64,000 nt of DNA from contig PQAH01000215.1 in assembly GCA_003105195.1 (NCBI GenBank), forward strand, positions 19,354-83,353, written 5' to 3'. The notes beneath the pieces were generated by a model. It ran no database searches, had not been told where the DNA came from, and was given only the letters and a program-made list of their open reading frames with translations. The stretch comes from Bradyrhizobiaceae bacterium (GTDB lineage Bacteria > Pseudomonadota > Alphaproteobacteria > Rhizobiales > Xanthobacteraceae). The position numbers and the translations under genes were made by a program. Below are positions 52,618-62,521 of the stretch, piece by piece. Within the stretch, counting starts at the first letter, position 1. The number at the start of each line of letters is the position of its first letter.

Positions 52618-53937
52618 TCACTTGCACTTGGCGCCCTTCATGCCGCCTTCGAGCCAGGCGGTCGAGGTCATGTCGGCCGGCGGGTTCACGCATTCGGCCG
52701 GATAGCGCACCACGTCGACGATCTCGGGCTGACCCTTCTGCTTGTTGTACTTGTAGGTGCCGTAGGAAATGTCGCCGATGCCCTGGTGACCCTTGCCGAG
52801 CGCCATCTTGATGGTCGTGCTGGGCGCCTGGAACTCGAGGCCCTCGAACGCCGCGATCACCTCGTCGACCGACGGGCGGGCGTCGTTCTTGGCGGCGGCG
52901 GCCTTCTCCCACGCGGCCTTGAGCCCGAGGATCGACTGCGCCATGTGGTAGGACGGGTAGGTCGGCTGGACGCCGAAGCGGTCCACATAGGCCTGCCTGA
53001 ACCAGCGGTTCAGCTCGTTGTCGGGCGAGAAGAAGGCGCCGTGCGAGCCGCGCGCGCCGATGATGGTGCCGTCGGGCATCTTCGGCCCGAGGCGGGCGAC
53101 CGCGGTCTCGCCGGCCGTCATGATGATCGGGATCCGCTGCGGCAGGCCGCGGGCGCTCGACTGGAAGATGAAGCTCTCGAGGTCGCCGTTCCAGAAGCTG
53201 GTGTGGATCACCTGCGACTTCGAGGTGAGCAGCGCCGAGACCTCGGCGCCGTACTCGCCGGCGAACAGCTTGGGGAAGAGCTCCTTGTCGACCGTCGCCT
53301 TCGGCGCCAGCGTCTTCATGGCGAGCACGAAGTCGCGCCAGGAGTCCTGGCCCCAGGCGTAGTTCTGGTTGATGCCCGAATAGGCCGTGATGTTCTTCTT
53401 CTTCTCGACGATGTAGCGCGCGGCCCCGACGCTATCCATGGTGGCGTGCGGGGTGGCGCGGAACACGTATTTGCGCGGCGCCTCCTCGAAGATGCGAGGG
53501 GTGCCGCAGTCGAACAGGACCGTGATGGTCTTGAGCTCCTCGGCGACCGGGGTCACGGCGAGGCAGTTGCCGGACGAGATGTAGCCGACGATCGCGTCGA
53601 CGCCGTCGCGCTGCACCAGGTTGCGATACTCGGTCACCTGCTGGGCGGTCGAGCCGGCCTCGTCCACGATCTTGGATTCGATCTTGGCTCCGCCGAACCC
53701 GACCTTGTTGTAGGGCGCCGGAACCTTGCCGGTGTTGAGACCCTCGATCAGGATCTCGGCGGCGTTGCGCGCCGGGATGCCGAACGGGCCGGCCGCCGGC
53801 CCGGTCAGGAACGAGACGACGCCGAGCTTGACGCTCTGCGCCGGCTGCTGCGCCGAGGCCGTGCCGGCGGCGAGCGCGATGGCGCTGCCGAGAACGGCCG
53901 CGGCCGCTCCGCGAGTCGTGGCGCGTGTCGTGATCAT
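52618..53937 (-). CDS. Periplasmic substrate-binding protein of Liv-type importer 3
   Basis: This 439-residue periplasmic binding protein has a Sec-type signal peptide (AAAAVLGSAIALAAGTASAQ, cleavage near residue 29). The mature start VKLGVVSFLTGPAAGPFG is followed by VDAIVGYISSGNCLAVTPVA and TVLFDCGTPRIFEE in the ligand-binding cleft. A tail ending in MKGAKCK carries a Cys that could pair with VRYPAECVN. GGAGGG lies before the ATG. It is the first gene downstream of a sigma-54 promoter, followed by stem-loops and then livHMGF. Confidence 0.9.
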   Translation of the reverse strand: MITTRATTRGAAAAVLGSAIALAAGTASAQQPAQSVKLGVVSFLTGPAAGPFGIPARNAAEILIEGLNTGKVPAPYNKVGFGGAKIESKIVDEAGSTAQQVTEYRNLVQRDGVDAIVGYISSGNCLAVTPVAEELKTITVLFDCGTPRIFEEAPRKYVFRATPHATMDSVGAARYIVEKKKNITAYSGINQNYAWGQDSWRDFVLAMKTLAPKATVDKELFPKLFAGEYGAEVSALLTSKSQVIHTSFWNGDLESFIFQSSARGLPQRIPIIMTAGETAVARLGPKMPDGTIIGARGSHGAFFSPDNELNRWFRQAYVDRFGVQPTYPSYHMAQSILGLKAAWEKAAAAKNDARPSVDEVIAAFEGLEFQAPSTTIKMALGKGHQGIGDISYGTYKYNKQKGQPEIVDVVRYPAECVNPPADMTSTAWLEGGMKGAKCK

Positions 53938-54017
53938 GTCATTGCCCTCCCGTGGTCCAAGGCTGTTCTTCCGGTGCGCGACCGCGCAGCCGCTCCCGGA
54001 TCTCTGAGCCTATCCTA

Positions 54018-54031
54018 GCAATGCCCGTGCC
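54018..54031 (-). promoter_or_regulatory. Sigma-54 (-24/-12) promoter of importer 3 operon
   Basis: On the minus strand GGCACGGGCATTGC has GG at -24 and GC at -12 with exactly ten bases between, matching the consensus GGCACG-N4-TTGC. It is 80 bases before the binding-protein start. It shares GGCACG and GCATTGCT with the promoter at 55989-56003. A sigma-54 activator gene lies immediately upstream. Confidence 0.85.
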
Positions 54032-54150
54032 GCTCAGGCCAATGGGGGGCGTTTGGTCGCAGAATCGTTGTGACGGGAGCGCATCGCTCGCGGCACGCAG
54101 CCAAGGGATGAGCCGCCCTGTTTCCGGCGGCGACAGTCCTCGCCGCAGGC

Positions 54151-54169
54151 GTGTCCACGACGCGGACAT
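54151..54169. promoter_or_regulatory. Proposed activator-binding site (UAS) 1
   Basis: GTGTCC-N7-GGACAT forms an inverted repeat with 5-bp perfect arms, about 120-140 bp upstream of the -24 element of the importer promoter. The same design with the same 7-base spacer occurs at 55878-55896 upstream of the other sigma-54 promoter. The activator encoded between them is the likely ligand. Confidence 0.6.
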
Positions 54170-54185
54170 TGTGCCCTGCACAATG
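54167..54185 (-). terminator. Perfect palindrome after the sigma-54 activator gene
   Basis: CATTGTGC (54167-54174) and GCACAATG (54178-54185) are perfect 8-bp arms with a 3-base centre, starting nine bases after the activator stop codon (54195). It could act as a terminator hairpin (no T-run) or as a second operator overlapping UAS 1. Confidence 0.45.
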
Positions 54186-54194
54186 CGGTCGACG

Positions 54195-55820
<1,626 letters not shown>

Positions 55821-55877
55821 CTGTCTGCTCCCGACGCTGAACGCTCTCGTCCGCGAGCCTGGACGCGGCCCGCACGA

Positions 55878-55896
55878 GTGTCGTTTCCGAGGACAC
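55878..55896. promoter_or_regulatory. Proposed activator-binding site (UAS) 2
   Basis: GTGTCG-N7-GGACAC forms an inverted repeat (5 of 6 arm pairs; flanking A and T extend it on another register as AGTGTC/GACACT). It lies about 95-112 bp upstream of the -24 element at 55990 and repeats the pattern at 54151-54169. Single half-sites GTGTCC (55972-55977) and GGACAC (56013-56018) are nearby. Confidence 0.6.
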
Positions 55897-55988
55897 TTAT
55901 TGGATTATCCTGTTCGAGGCAACGACAGCCGTCCTCCAGGGCCTCGCCGCAAGGCAGGGAAATCGGGCAAAGTGTCCGCCCCAACGAC

Positions 55989-56003
55989 TGGCACGTGCAT
56001 TGC
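55989..56003 (+). promoter_or_regulatory. Sigma-54 (-24/-12) promoter of the CoA-transferase operon
   Basis: TGGCACGTGCATTGC is a full match to the sigma-54 consensus TGGCACG-N4-TTGC, with GG at 55990-55991 and GC at 56002-56003. Transcription should begin about 12 bases downstream (near 56015), which excludes an ATG at 56007 as the start codon of the next gene. Confidence 0.88.
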
Positions 56004-56021
56004 TGAATGTCGGGACACGCG

Positions 56022-57287
56022 ATGCCACCCATGTCCACGAGCTGCGCCGATCCTGCCGTGACGCTGCCGTTCCACCGCCTGCCCGCGGTGCGGCCCGGTC
56101 GCGGCTTCGACCTGCTCGCGGGCGTGCGGGTGCTCGACCTGACGACCTCGGTCGCCGGACCCTACGCGACGCTGCTGCTCGCCGACCTCGGCGCCGATGT
56201 CATCAAGGTGGAGCGGCCGGCCGGCGACGATGCCCGCGCCTGGGGGCCGCCCTTCCTCGACGAGGATTCGCTCTGGTTCCTCAGCATCAACCGCAACAAG
56301 CTCAGCGTGACCCTCGACACCACCCGCGCGGAGGGCCGCGCGGTGCTGCGCGACCTGGTGCGCGCGAGCGACGTGGTGGTCGTGAACCAGCTGCCGCGCA
56401 GTGCCGCCAAGCTCGGGCTCGACGCCGCGACCCTGACCGCGCTCAAGCCGGACCTGGTCTACGTCTCGATCACGGGCTTCGGGCTCACGGGCGCACGCGC
56501 CGACCTCGCCTGCTACGACCTGATCGCCGAGGGCTACTCGGGAATCATGGACATCACGGGCGCGGCCGAGGGCGCGCCGCAGAAGATCGGGGCGCCCGCC
56601 GCCGACATGCTGGCCGGCGAGGACGCGGCGCTCGCGACCGTCGCGGCACTCTATGCGCGGCTGCGGACCGGCCGCGGCCGCGTGATCGACATCGCACTCG
56701 CCGAGTCGATGACGCGCTTCCTCGCCTGCCGCATCGTGCCCTATCTCGGCTCGGGCGAGGTGCCGCGCCGCTCGGGCGCCAAGGACAGCGTGATCGCGAT
56801 CTACCAGGCCTTCGAGACCGCCGACGACCCGATCACGCTCGGCCTCGGCAACGACGCGATCTGGACACGCTTCTGGGAGACGGTGGGCGACCCCACCTTC
56901 GGCGCAAACCCCGCCCATGCGACGAATGCGCAGCGGCGCGCGGCGCGACCCGCGATCGTCGCCCGCATCCAGGAGATCCTGCGGCAGAAGCCGCAGGCCG
57001 AATGGCTGGCGCTGTTCCGCGCCGCGCGCGTGCCGGCCGGCCCCATCAACCGCGTCGACCAGGTCGCGCACGATCCGGACTTCGCGGCGCGCGGGCTGTT
57101 CTACCGGCTCGCCGACGGGGACCGCGAGGTGCCGCAGGTCGGCACCGGCTTCCAGATCGACGGCGCCGCGAACACCCCGCGCAGCGCCCCGCCGCAGCGC
57201 GGCGCCCAGACCCGCGACGTGCTGAGCGCGCTGCTCGGCTACGGCGACGACCGCATCGAGGCCCTCGCGGCCGAGGGCGTCATCTGA
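56022..57287 (+). CDS. CaiB/BaiF-type family III CoA-transferase
   Basis: This family III CoA-transferase of about 421 residues moves CoA between carboxylic acids. It has VRVLDLTTSVAGPYATLLLA, DLGADVIKVERPAGDDAR, SINRNKLSVTLD and the SITGFGLTGARADLACYDL region. The Asp in GAPAADMLAGEDAA is at the position of the catalytic Asp. The frame is open from an ATG at 56007, but the sigma-54 promoter puts the transcript start near 56015, so I use ATG 56022 (56031 is also possible). It is the first gene of the plus-strand catabolic operon. Confidence 0.88.
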   Translation: MPPMSTSCADPAVTLPFHRLPAVRPGRGFDLLAGVRVLDLTTSVAGPYATLLLADLGADVIKVERPAGDDARAWGPPFLDEDSLWFLSINRNKLSVTLDTTRAEGRAVLRDLVRASDVVVVNQLPRSAAKLGLDAATLTALKPDLVYVSITGFGLTGARADLACYDLIAEGYSGIMDITGAAEGAPQKIGAPAADMLAGEDAALATVAALYARLRTGRGRVIDIALAESMTRFLACRIVPYLGSGEVPRRSGAKDSVIAIYQAFETADDPITLGLGNDAIWTRFWETVGDPTFGANPAHATNAQRRAARPAIVARIQEILRQKPQAEWLALFRAARVPAGPINRVDQVAHDPDFAARGLFYRLADGDREVPQVGTGFQIDGAANTPRSAPPQRGAQTRDVLSALLGYGDDRIEALAAEGVI

Positions 57288-57308
57288 ATCCGGCTGAAGG
57301 AGCCCGCC

Positions 57309-58088
57309 ATGGCCTACGAGACCATCCTCTACGACGAGAAGGGCCCGATCGGCACCATCACGTTGAACCGGCCGCAGGACGGCAACATGTTCAACGCCAC
57401 GATGTGTCACGAGATCCGCGACTGCATCAACGCGATCCGGCGCGAGACGCGCACGCGCGTGATCGTGCTCACCGGCGCGGGCGACCGGTTCTTCTGCATC
57501 GGCGGCCGCAAGGACGGCATGGAGGACACCACGCTCTATGCCGGCACGCTGCCGACCTTGGAGATGTATGAATCGATCGAGAAGCTGCAGAAGCCGGTGA
57601 TCGCCTCGGTGAACGGCTTCGCGGTCGGCGGCGGCAACGTGCTGCAGATGATATGCGACTGCACGATCGCCAAGGAGGGCGCGGTGTTCCGCCAGGTCGG
57701 ACCGATGATGGGCTCGTTCGACGCGGGCTACGGCACCTGGTACCTGGAGGACCTGGTCGGCAAGAAGCGCGCCAAGGAGATCTGGTTCCGCAACCCCAAG
57801 ATCGGCGCCGCCGAGGCGCTGCAGATGGGCCTGATCAACAAGGTGGTGCCGGACGCCGACCTCGCCAAGGAGACCGAGGCCTTCGCGCTGGAGATCGCCG
57901 AGCGCGGGCCGTTCGCGCTCGCCTCCGTCAAGGCGGCCTTCAACGCGCGCCACGGCGGCGTCTCGGGCCTCTCGCGCATGGCGCACGACCTCCTGCTGCG
58001 CTCCTATCTGGAGAGCGAGGAGAGCCACGAGCTCTCCAAGGCGTTCGCCGAGAAGCGCAAGCCGGATCCGGGCAAGTTCGGGAGGTGA
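57309..58088 (+). CDS. MenB/BadI-type crotonase (ring-opening or ring-forming acyl-CoA enzyme)
   Basis: Crotonase-fold protein of 259 residues. Beyond the oxyanion-hole motifs (FFCIGGRKDGMEDT and ASVNGFAVGGGNVLQMICD) it has QVGPMMGSFDAGYG at 129-142 and LVGKKRAKEIWF. These are diagnostic of dihydroxynaphthoyl-CoA synthase (MenB) and 2-ketocyclohexanecarboxyl-CoA hydrolase (BadI), not of ordinary enoyl-CoA hydratases. With no other menaquinone genes nearby and a ligase, SDR and dehydrogenases in the operon, a BadI-like ring hydrolysis in alicyclic acid degradation is the better guess. GAAGGAG precedes the ATG. Confidence 0.85.
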   Translation: MAYETILYDEKGPIGTITLNRPQDGNMFNATMCHEIRDCINAIRRETRTRVIVLTGAGDRFFCIGGRKDGMEDTTLYAGTLPTLEMYESIEKLQKPVIASVNGFAVGGGNVLQMICDCTIAKEGAVFRQVGPMMGSFDAGYGTWYLEDLVGKKRAKEIWFRNPKIGAAEALQMGLINKVVPDADLAKETEAFALEIAERGPFALASVKAAFNARHGGVSGLSRMAHDLLLRSYLESEESHELSKAFAEKRKPDPGKFGR

Positions 58089-58090
58089 GC

Positions 58091-59713
58091 GTGCGCCCCT
58101 TCCTCACCCTGCACCATCCGGCGGCCGCCCGGCGTTACTACGAGCGGGGCCTGTGGCAGGACGATACCTTCTACACGCTGCTGGCGCGCCAGGCGGCCGG
58201 CCGGCCCGCGGCGCCGGCGCTGCGCGACGGCAGGCGCACCCTCTCCTGGCAGCAGCTGCTCGACTGGGTCGACGGGGTCGCGGCGGACCTGCGGATCTAC
58301 GGCCTCGTCGGCGGCGACCGGGTATCGATCTGGACGTCGAACCGCGCCGAGGCGGTCGTGATGCTGCTCGCCTGCGCGCGCGAGGGCTTCGCCTGCAACC
58401 CGTCCCTGCACCGCACCTATACGTGCGAGGAGGTCGCGCAGTTGCTCACCCGGCTCTCGGCGCGCGCGCTGCTCACCGAGCCCGGCTGGGGCGCCGACCG
58501 CGCCACGGCGAATTTCGACGCCGTGCTCGCGGGCGTGCCCACGCTCAGGACCGTCTACAGCCCGGAGTCCTTCCCGCAGCCGGCGCCGAACGCGACGCCG
58601 CCTTGCACGGACCCGGACGTCGTGATGTACCTCGCCTTCACGTCGGGCACGACCGGCGCGCCGAAATGCGTGATGCATTCGGCCAATACCCTGCTCGCCA
58701 ATGCGCGCGACATGGTACGCGACTGGGGCCACGGGCCGGACAGCGTGATGCTCACGCTCTCGCCGCTGTCGCACCACATCGCCTGGGTGGGGGTGGCGCA
58801 GTGGCTGCTCGCGGGCGGGCTGCTGGTGACCGACGATCCGCCGGCGGGGGTGAGCCGGCTCGACTGGATCGTCGACAACGGCGCCACCTATGTGCTGGGC
58901 GTGCCGACCCACGCCATGGACGTGCTCGCCGAGCAGCGGCGGCGGGGACTCGCGCGCATCGGGCGCGTCGCCGTGTTCTACATGGCGGGCGCGCCGATCC
59001 CGCCCGCGGTCGCCGAGGCCTTCGTGAACCAGGGCATCAAGCCGCAGAACGTCTACGGCATGACCGAGAACTCCTCGCACCAGTACACGCTGCCGACCGA
59101 CGACACCGGCACGATCGTCGGCACCTGCGGGCGCGGCGGACGCGCCTACGAGGTCGCGCTGTTCGATCCGGCCGATCCGGACCGGCCGGTCGCGATCGGC
59201 GAGGTCGGCCATATCGGCGGACGCGGCGCCGCGCTGATGCTCGGCTATTTCGACAACCAGGCCGCGACCGAGTCGAGCCACAACCGCGACGGCTGGTTCA
59301 TGTCGGGCGACCTCGGCGTGCTCGACGCGGGCGGCAACCTGAAGATCGAGGGCCGGCTCAAGGACCTGATCATCCGCGGCGGCCACAACATCTATCCGGC
59401 GCATGTCGAGGCGATCGCGCTGCGCCACGGCGAGGTCGACCGTGTCGCCTGCTTCCCGGTGCCGGACGAGCGGCTGGGCGAGCGCATGTGCATCGCCGTG
59501 ATGGGCGGCGTCGATCCGGACGCGTTGCTCGACCACCTGGCGCGGGAAGGCGTCTCCCGGTTCGACATGCCGGAATACTTCGCCCGCTTCGAGAGCTTCC
59601 CGCTGACCGCGAGCGGCAAGATCCTCAAGCGCGAGCTGGTCGCCAAGGCGAAGCGCGGCGAGATCGCGCTCACGGCGATCCGCTACCAGGCCCGCCGGGA
59701 GAAGAGCGCATGA
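58091..59713 (+). CDS. Acyl-CoA ligase (AMP-binding), cyclohexanecarboxylate-CoA ligase-like
   Basis: This 540-residue adenylate-forming ligase has FTSGTTGAPKCVMHS (P-loop; Cys replaces the usual Gly after Lys), NVYGMTENSSHQYTLP, GWFMSGDLGVLDAGGNL and RLKDLIIRGGHNIYP. The catalytic lysine is in LTASGKILKRELV near the C-terminus. The N-terminus (AAARRYYERGLWQDDTFYTL) and the SIWTSNRAEAVVMLLAC stretch resemble ligases annotated for cyclohexanecarboxylate and related ring acids (recalled similarity). GTG 58091 has GGAGG five bases upstream; GTG 58085 overlapping the previous stop is also in frame. Confidence 0.85.
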   Translation: MRPFLTLHHPAAARRYYERGLWQDDTFYTLLARQAAGRPAAPALRDGRRTLSWQQLLDWVDGVAADLRIYGLVGGDRVSIWTSNRAEAVVMLLACAREGFACNPSLHRTYTCEEVAQLLTRLSARALLTEPGWGADRATANFDAVLAGVPTLRTVYSPESFPQPAPNATPPCTDPDVVMYLAFTSGTTGAPKCVMHSANTLLANARDMVRDWGHGPDSVMLTLSPLSHHIAWVGVAQWLLAGGLLVTDDPPAGVSRLDWIVDNGATYVLGVPTHAMDVLAEQRRRGLARIGRVAVFYMAGAPIPPAVAEAFVNQGIKPQNVYGMTENSSHQYTLPTDDTGTIVGTCGRGGRAYEVALFDPADPDRPVAIGEVGHIGGRGAALMLGYFDNQAATESSHNRDGWFMSGDLGVLDAGGNLKIEGRLKDLIIRGGHNIYPAHVEAIALRHGEVDRVACFPVPDERLGERMCIAVMGGVDPDALLDHLAREGVSRFDMPEYFARFESFPLTASGKILKRELVAKAKRGEIALTAIRYQARREKSA

Positions 59714-59775
59714 GCGTCGAGCTTGCCGTGCGCGACGGCGTCGGGAAGCGCAAGCCGGGGTTCCGCGATGCGTGA
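59710..59775 (+). pseudogene. Internally deleted crotonase remnant (21 codons)
   Basis: This mini-frame overlaps the ligase stop by ATGA and reads MSVELAVRDGV, a common crotonase N-terminus, directly joined to GKRKPGFRDA, which resembles the common crotonase C-terminus (EKRKPxF). Its own stop overlaps the start of the next SDR gene. The simplest reading is an in-frame deletion of about 240 codons that kept both coupling junctions. It is inferred from two short matches and could be chance. Confidence 0.4.
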
Positions 59776-60475
59776 GGGCCAGGTCATCGTCACGGGCGGC
59801 AGCCGCGGCATCGGCGCCGCGATCGCGGCGGATCTCGCGCGGCGCGGCTTCGCGGTGGTCTCGCTCTCGCGCGCGGGCACGAGCGCGGCCGGGCGCGGCC
59901 TCGCCTGCGACGTCACCGACGAGGCCTCGGTCGCGGCGGCGATCCGGACCGTGGCGGACAAGGGCCCGATCGTCGGGCTGGTCAACAATGCGGGCGCCCA
60001 TGTGGGCAAGCCGAGCGCCGAGCTGTCCGCGGCCGAGTTCGAGGAGACGTTGCGGCTCAACGCGACCGCGGTGCTGGTCGGGGCGCGCGAGGCCTATCCG
60101 CACCTGCGCGCGGCGGGCGGCGGGCTGATCGTCAATATCGGGTCGTTCTTCGACAAGCTCGGCGTGCCGGGCAGCCTCGCCTATTGCGCCTCCAAGGCGG
60201 CGGTCGGCGCGATCACGCGCTGCCTCGCCGCCGAGTGGGCCCGCGACGGGATCCGCGTGATCGACGTGGCGCCCGGCTACATCGAGACCGACCTCAACCG
60301 CGACTTCCTCACCGGGGACAAGATCCGCGCCTGGCTGGACAAGCGCGTGCCGGTCGGGCGCGCGGGCGCGGCCGAGGAGGTCGCGCGCCTGGTCGGCGCG
60401 CTGTTCGCGGAGGACATCGGCTATCTCACGGGCGAGACCATCTATCTCGACGGCGGCCAGGGAATGAACCACTGA
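59768..60475 (+). CDS. SDR oxidoreductase (BadH/FabG-like)
   Basis: Classical short-chain dehydrogenase of 235 residues: TGGSRGIGAAIA near the N-terminus, VGLVNNAGAHVG at about 75, catalytic Ser in VNIGSFFDKLG, and intact YxxxK in AYCASKAAV. A VAPGYIETDLNRDF loop and a C-terminal TGETIYLDGGQGMN follow. It could oxidise a 2-hydroxycycloalkyl-CoA or 3-hydroxyacyl-CoA to the keto form (BadH-like role, inference). The ATG overlaps the stop of the short remnant frame; upstream Met codons give no better ribosome-binding site. It overlaps the next gene by ATGA-type TGATG. Confidence 0.88.
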   Translation: MREGQVIVTGGSRGIGAAIAADLARRGFAVVSLSRAGTSAAGRGLACDVTDEASVAAAIRTVADKGPIVGLVNNAGAHVGKPSAELSAAEFEETLRLNATAVLVGAREAYPHLRAAGGGLIVNIGSFFDKLGVPGSLAYCASKAAVGAITRCLAAEWARDGIRVIDVAPGYIETDLNRDFLTGDKIRAWLDKRVPVGRAGAAEEVARLVGALFAEDIGYLTGETIYLDGGQGMNH

Positions 60476-61641
60476 TGCGGATCTTCGAGGACATCGAGGC
60501 GCGGCGCGGCTGGAGCGCGGAGGAGCAGCTCGTGCTCGACCAGGTGCGCCGGGTCTGCGACGAGGTGATCCGCCCGAACGCCGACCGCATCGACCGGACG
60601 GGCGAGTTCCCCTGGGACAATGTGCGCGCGCTCAACGCGCTCGGGCTGAACGGGCTGTTCGTGCCCGAAGCCCATGGCGGCGCGCCGATGCGCTTCCGGC
60701 TCTATCTCGCGGTCGTGAAGGCGATCAGCGAGGCCTGCGCCGCGACCGGCATCATCTACGCGACCACCTTCCACGGCATGAAGCCGCTGATCGACTTCGG
60801 AACCGAGGCGCAGAAGCAACGATTGCTCCCGGCGATCGCCGAAGGCGGGCTCGGCGCGCTGGCGATCACCGAGCCCGACGCCGGTTCGGACGCGACCGGC
60901 ATGCGCACGCGCTTCCGCCCGGACGGCGAGGAGATCGTGATCGACGGCGGCAAGATCTTCATCACCTCGGGCGACGTCGCCGACCGGATCCTCCTGTTCG
61001 GCAAGTGGAGCGAGATCGACGACGCCAAGGCCGCGATCTCGGCGCTGGTGCTCGAGAAGGGCACGCCCGGCTTCTCGGTGGCGCGGCTCGAGGAGAAGAT
61101 GGGCCACCGCGGCTCGTCCACGGCGGCGATCGACTTCGACGGCTGCCGCGTGCCGCGCGCGAACCTGATCGGCGCGCCGGGCGACGGGCTGAAGATCCTG
61201 TTCGCCTCGCTCAACAAGTCGCGGCCGAGCGTCGCGGCGCACGCGCTCGGCATCGCGCGCGCGGCCTTCGGCGACATGGTCGCCTACATGAACGAGCGGC
61301 GCCAGTCGGGACACCGGATCGTCGAGTTCCAGGGCAACCAGTTCTCCCTCGCCGATCTCGCGACCGACCTCGCCATGGCGGAGGTGTGGCTCGACTACGT
61401 CGCGGACCTCGTCGAGAGCGGGGCGAGCGACTTCGGCCTGCAGGCCTCCATGGCCAAGATGCGCGCCTCGGACCTCGCGATGCGGATCGCCACCGAGGCC
61501 GTGCAGATGCACGGCGGCTACGGCTATGTGCGCGACTTCCGCGTCGAGCGGCTGATGCGCGACGCCAAGATCACCCAGATCTGGGAAGGGACGAACCAGG
61601 TGCACCGTCAACTCATCGGCCGGAGCTTCGCCAGCAAATGA
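60475..61641 (+). CDS. Acyl-CoA dehydrogenase
   Basis: FAD-dependent acyl-CoA dehydrogenase of 388 residues with AITEPDAGSDATGM, GKIFITSGDVADRI and GHRGSSTAAIDFDGC. It carries the canonical catalytic glutamate in IWEGTNQVHRQL, unlike the isovaleryl-type enzyme at 37882. In the proposed pathway it would make the enoyl-CoA (AliB-like or general). The ATG overlaps the SDR stop, and the stop overlaps the next ATG. Confidence 0.9.
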   Translation: MRIFEDIEARRGWSAEEQLVLDQVRRVCDEVIRPNADRIDRTGEFPWDNVRALNALGLNGLFVPEAHGGAPMRFRLYLAVVKAISEACAATGIIYATTFHGMKPLIDFGTEAQKQRLLPAIAEGGLGALAITEPDAGSDATGMRTRFRPDGEEIVIDGGKIFITSGDVADRILLFGKWSEIDDAKAAISALVLEKGTPGFSVARLEEKMGHRGSSTAAIDFDGCRVPRANLIGAPGDGLKILFASLNKSRPSVAAHALGIARAAFGDMVAYMNERRQSGHRIVEFQGNQFSLADLATDLAMAEVWLDYVADLVESGASDFGLQASMAKMRASDLAMRIATEAVQMHGGYGYVRDFRVERLMRDAKITQIWEGTNQVHRQLIGRSFASK

Positions 61642-62519
61642 CCCCCGCGATCAGGACGGTCGGCGTGTGCGGCGCGGGCGGCACCATGGGCGCCGGCATC
61701 GCGATCGTCGCGGCGCGGGCGGGATTCGCGACGCTGTGCCACGACCAGTCGGCGGCGGGCCTCGAGCGCGCCGCGCAGCAGAGCGCGGGCTTCTTCGGCA
61801 AGTCGGTGGAGCGCGGCAAGATGTCGGCCGCCGAGCGCGACGCCGTGCTGGGGCGGATGACGCGCACCACCGCGCTCGCCGATCTCGCGGCCTGCGACCT
61901 CGTGATCGAAGCGGTGTTCGAGGACCTGCAGACGAAGCGCGCGCTGTTCGGCGAGCTCGACGCGCTCTGCCCGCCGCATACGATCCTCGCTTCCAACACC
62001 TCGACCCTCTCGATCACCGAGATCGCGGCCGGGACGAAGCGGCCCGACCGGGTCGTCGGCATGCATTTCTGCCTGCCGGCGCAACTGATGAAGCTGATCG
62101 AGATGTCGCCGGGGCTCATCACCTCGGACGCGACGTTCCAGGCCGCCTGGGCCTGGACCGAGGCCTGCGGCCAGATCCCGGTGCGCACCCAGGACAAGCC
62201 CGGGTTCATCCTCAACGCCCTGCTGGTGCCGTTCAACAACGACGCGATCCGCGCCGTGGAGGCCGGGGTGGCGTCGCCGGCCGACATCGACACCGCGATC
62301 AAGAGCGCGCTCGGCTACAAGATGGGGCCGCTGGAGCTGATCGACCTGGTCGGCCTCGACACCCAGATCCTGCTGTGCGAGGCCTTCTATCCGGTCACCC
62401 TCGACGCCCGCGCGGCCTGCCCGCCGCTGCTGCGGCGCATGGTGGCGGCCGGGCTGCTCGGGCGCAAGTCGGGGCGCGGCTTCTACACCTATGCGGGCGA
62501 CAAGATGTTCGGAGCCTGA
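61638..62519 (+). CDS. 3-hydroxyacyl-CoA dehydrogenase
   Basis: This 293-residue NAD-dependent enzyme of the HbdH/PaaH type has the N-terminal Rossmann motif VGVCGAGGTMGAGIA, VIEAVFEDLQTKRALF and ASNTSTLSITEIA. The catalytic His is in VVGMHFCLPAQLMKLIE, and the C-terminal 3HCDH domain includes GPLELIDLVGLDTQI. The usual H-F-F-N-P motif reads H-F-C-L-P, so the conserved Asn next to the catalytic His is replaced by Leu, which could alter activity or specificity. It overlaps the acyl-CoA dehydrogenase stop. Confidence 0.9.
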   Translation: MTPAIRTVGVCGAGGTMGAGIAIVAARAGFATLCHDQSAAGLERAAQQSAGFFGKSVERGKMSAAERDAVLGRMTRTTALADLAACDLVIEAVFEDLQTKRALFGELDALCPPHTILASNTSTLSITEIAAGTKRPDRVVGMHFCLPAQLMKLIEMSPGLITSDATFQAAWAWTEACGQIPVRTQDKPGFILNALLVPFNNDAIRAVEAGVASPADIDTAIKSALGYKMGPLELIDLVGLDTQILLCEAFYPVTLDARAACPPLLRRMVAAGLLGRKSGRGFYTYAGDKMFGA

Positions 62520-62521
62520 CC

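Noticed and set aside
52358..52705. Small frames on both strands in the gap between the binding-protein and livH genes
   Set aside because: They run through a long inverted repeat and a tetraloop stem, have no ribosome-binding site and no recognisable domain; an RNA-structure or repeat explanation is better.
56007..56021. ATG at 56007 as the start of the first CoA-transferase
   Set aside because: It lies upstream of the transcript start predicted from the perfect -24/-12 promoter at 55989-56003.
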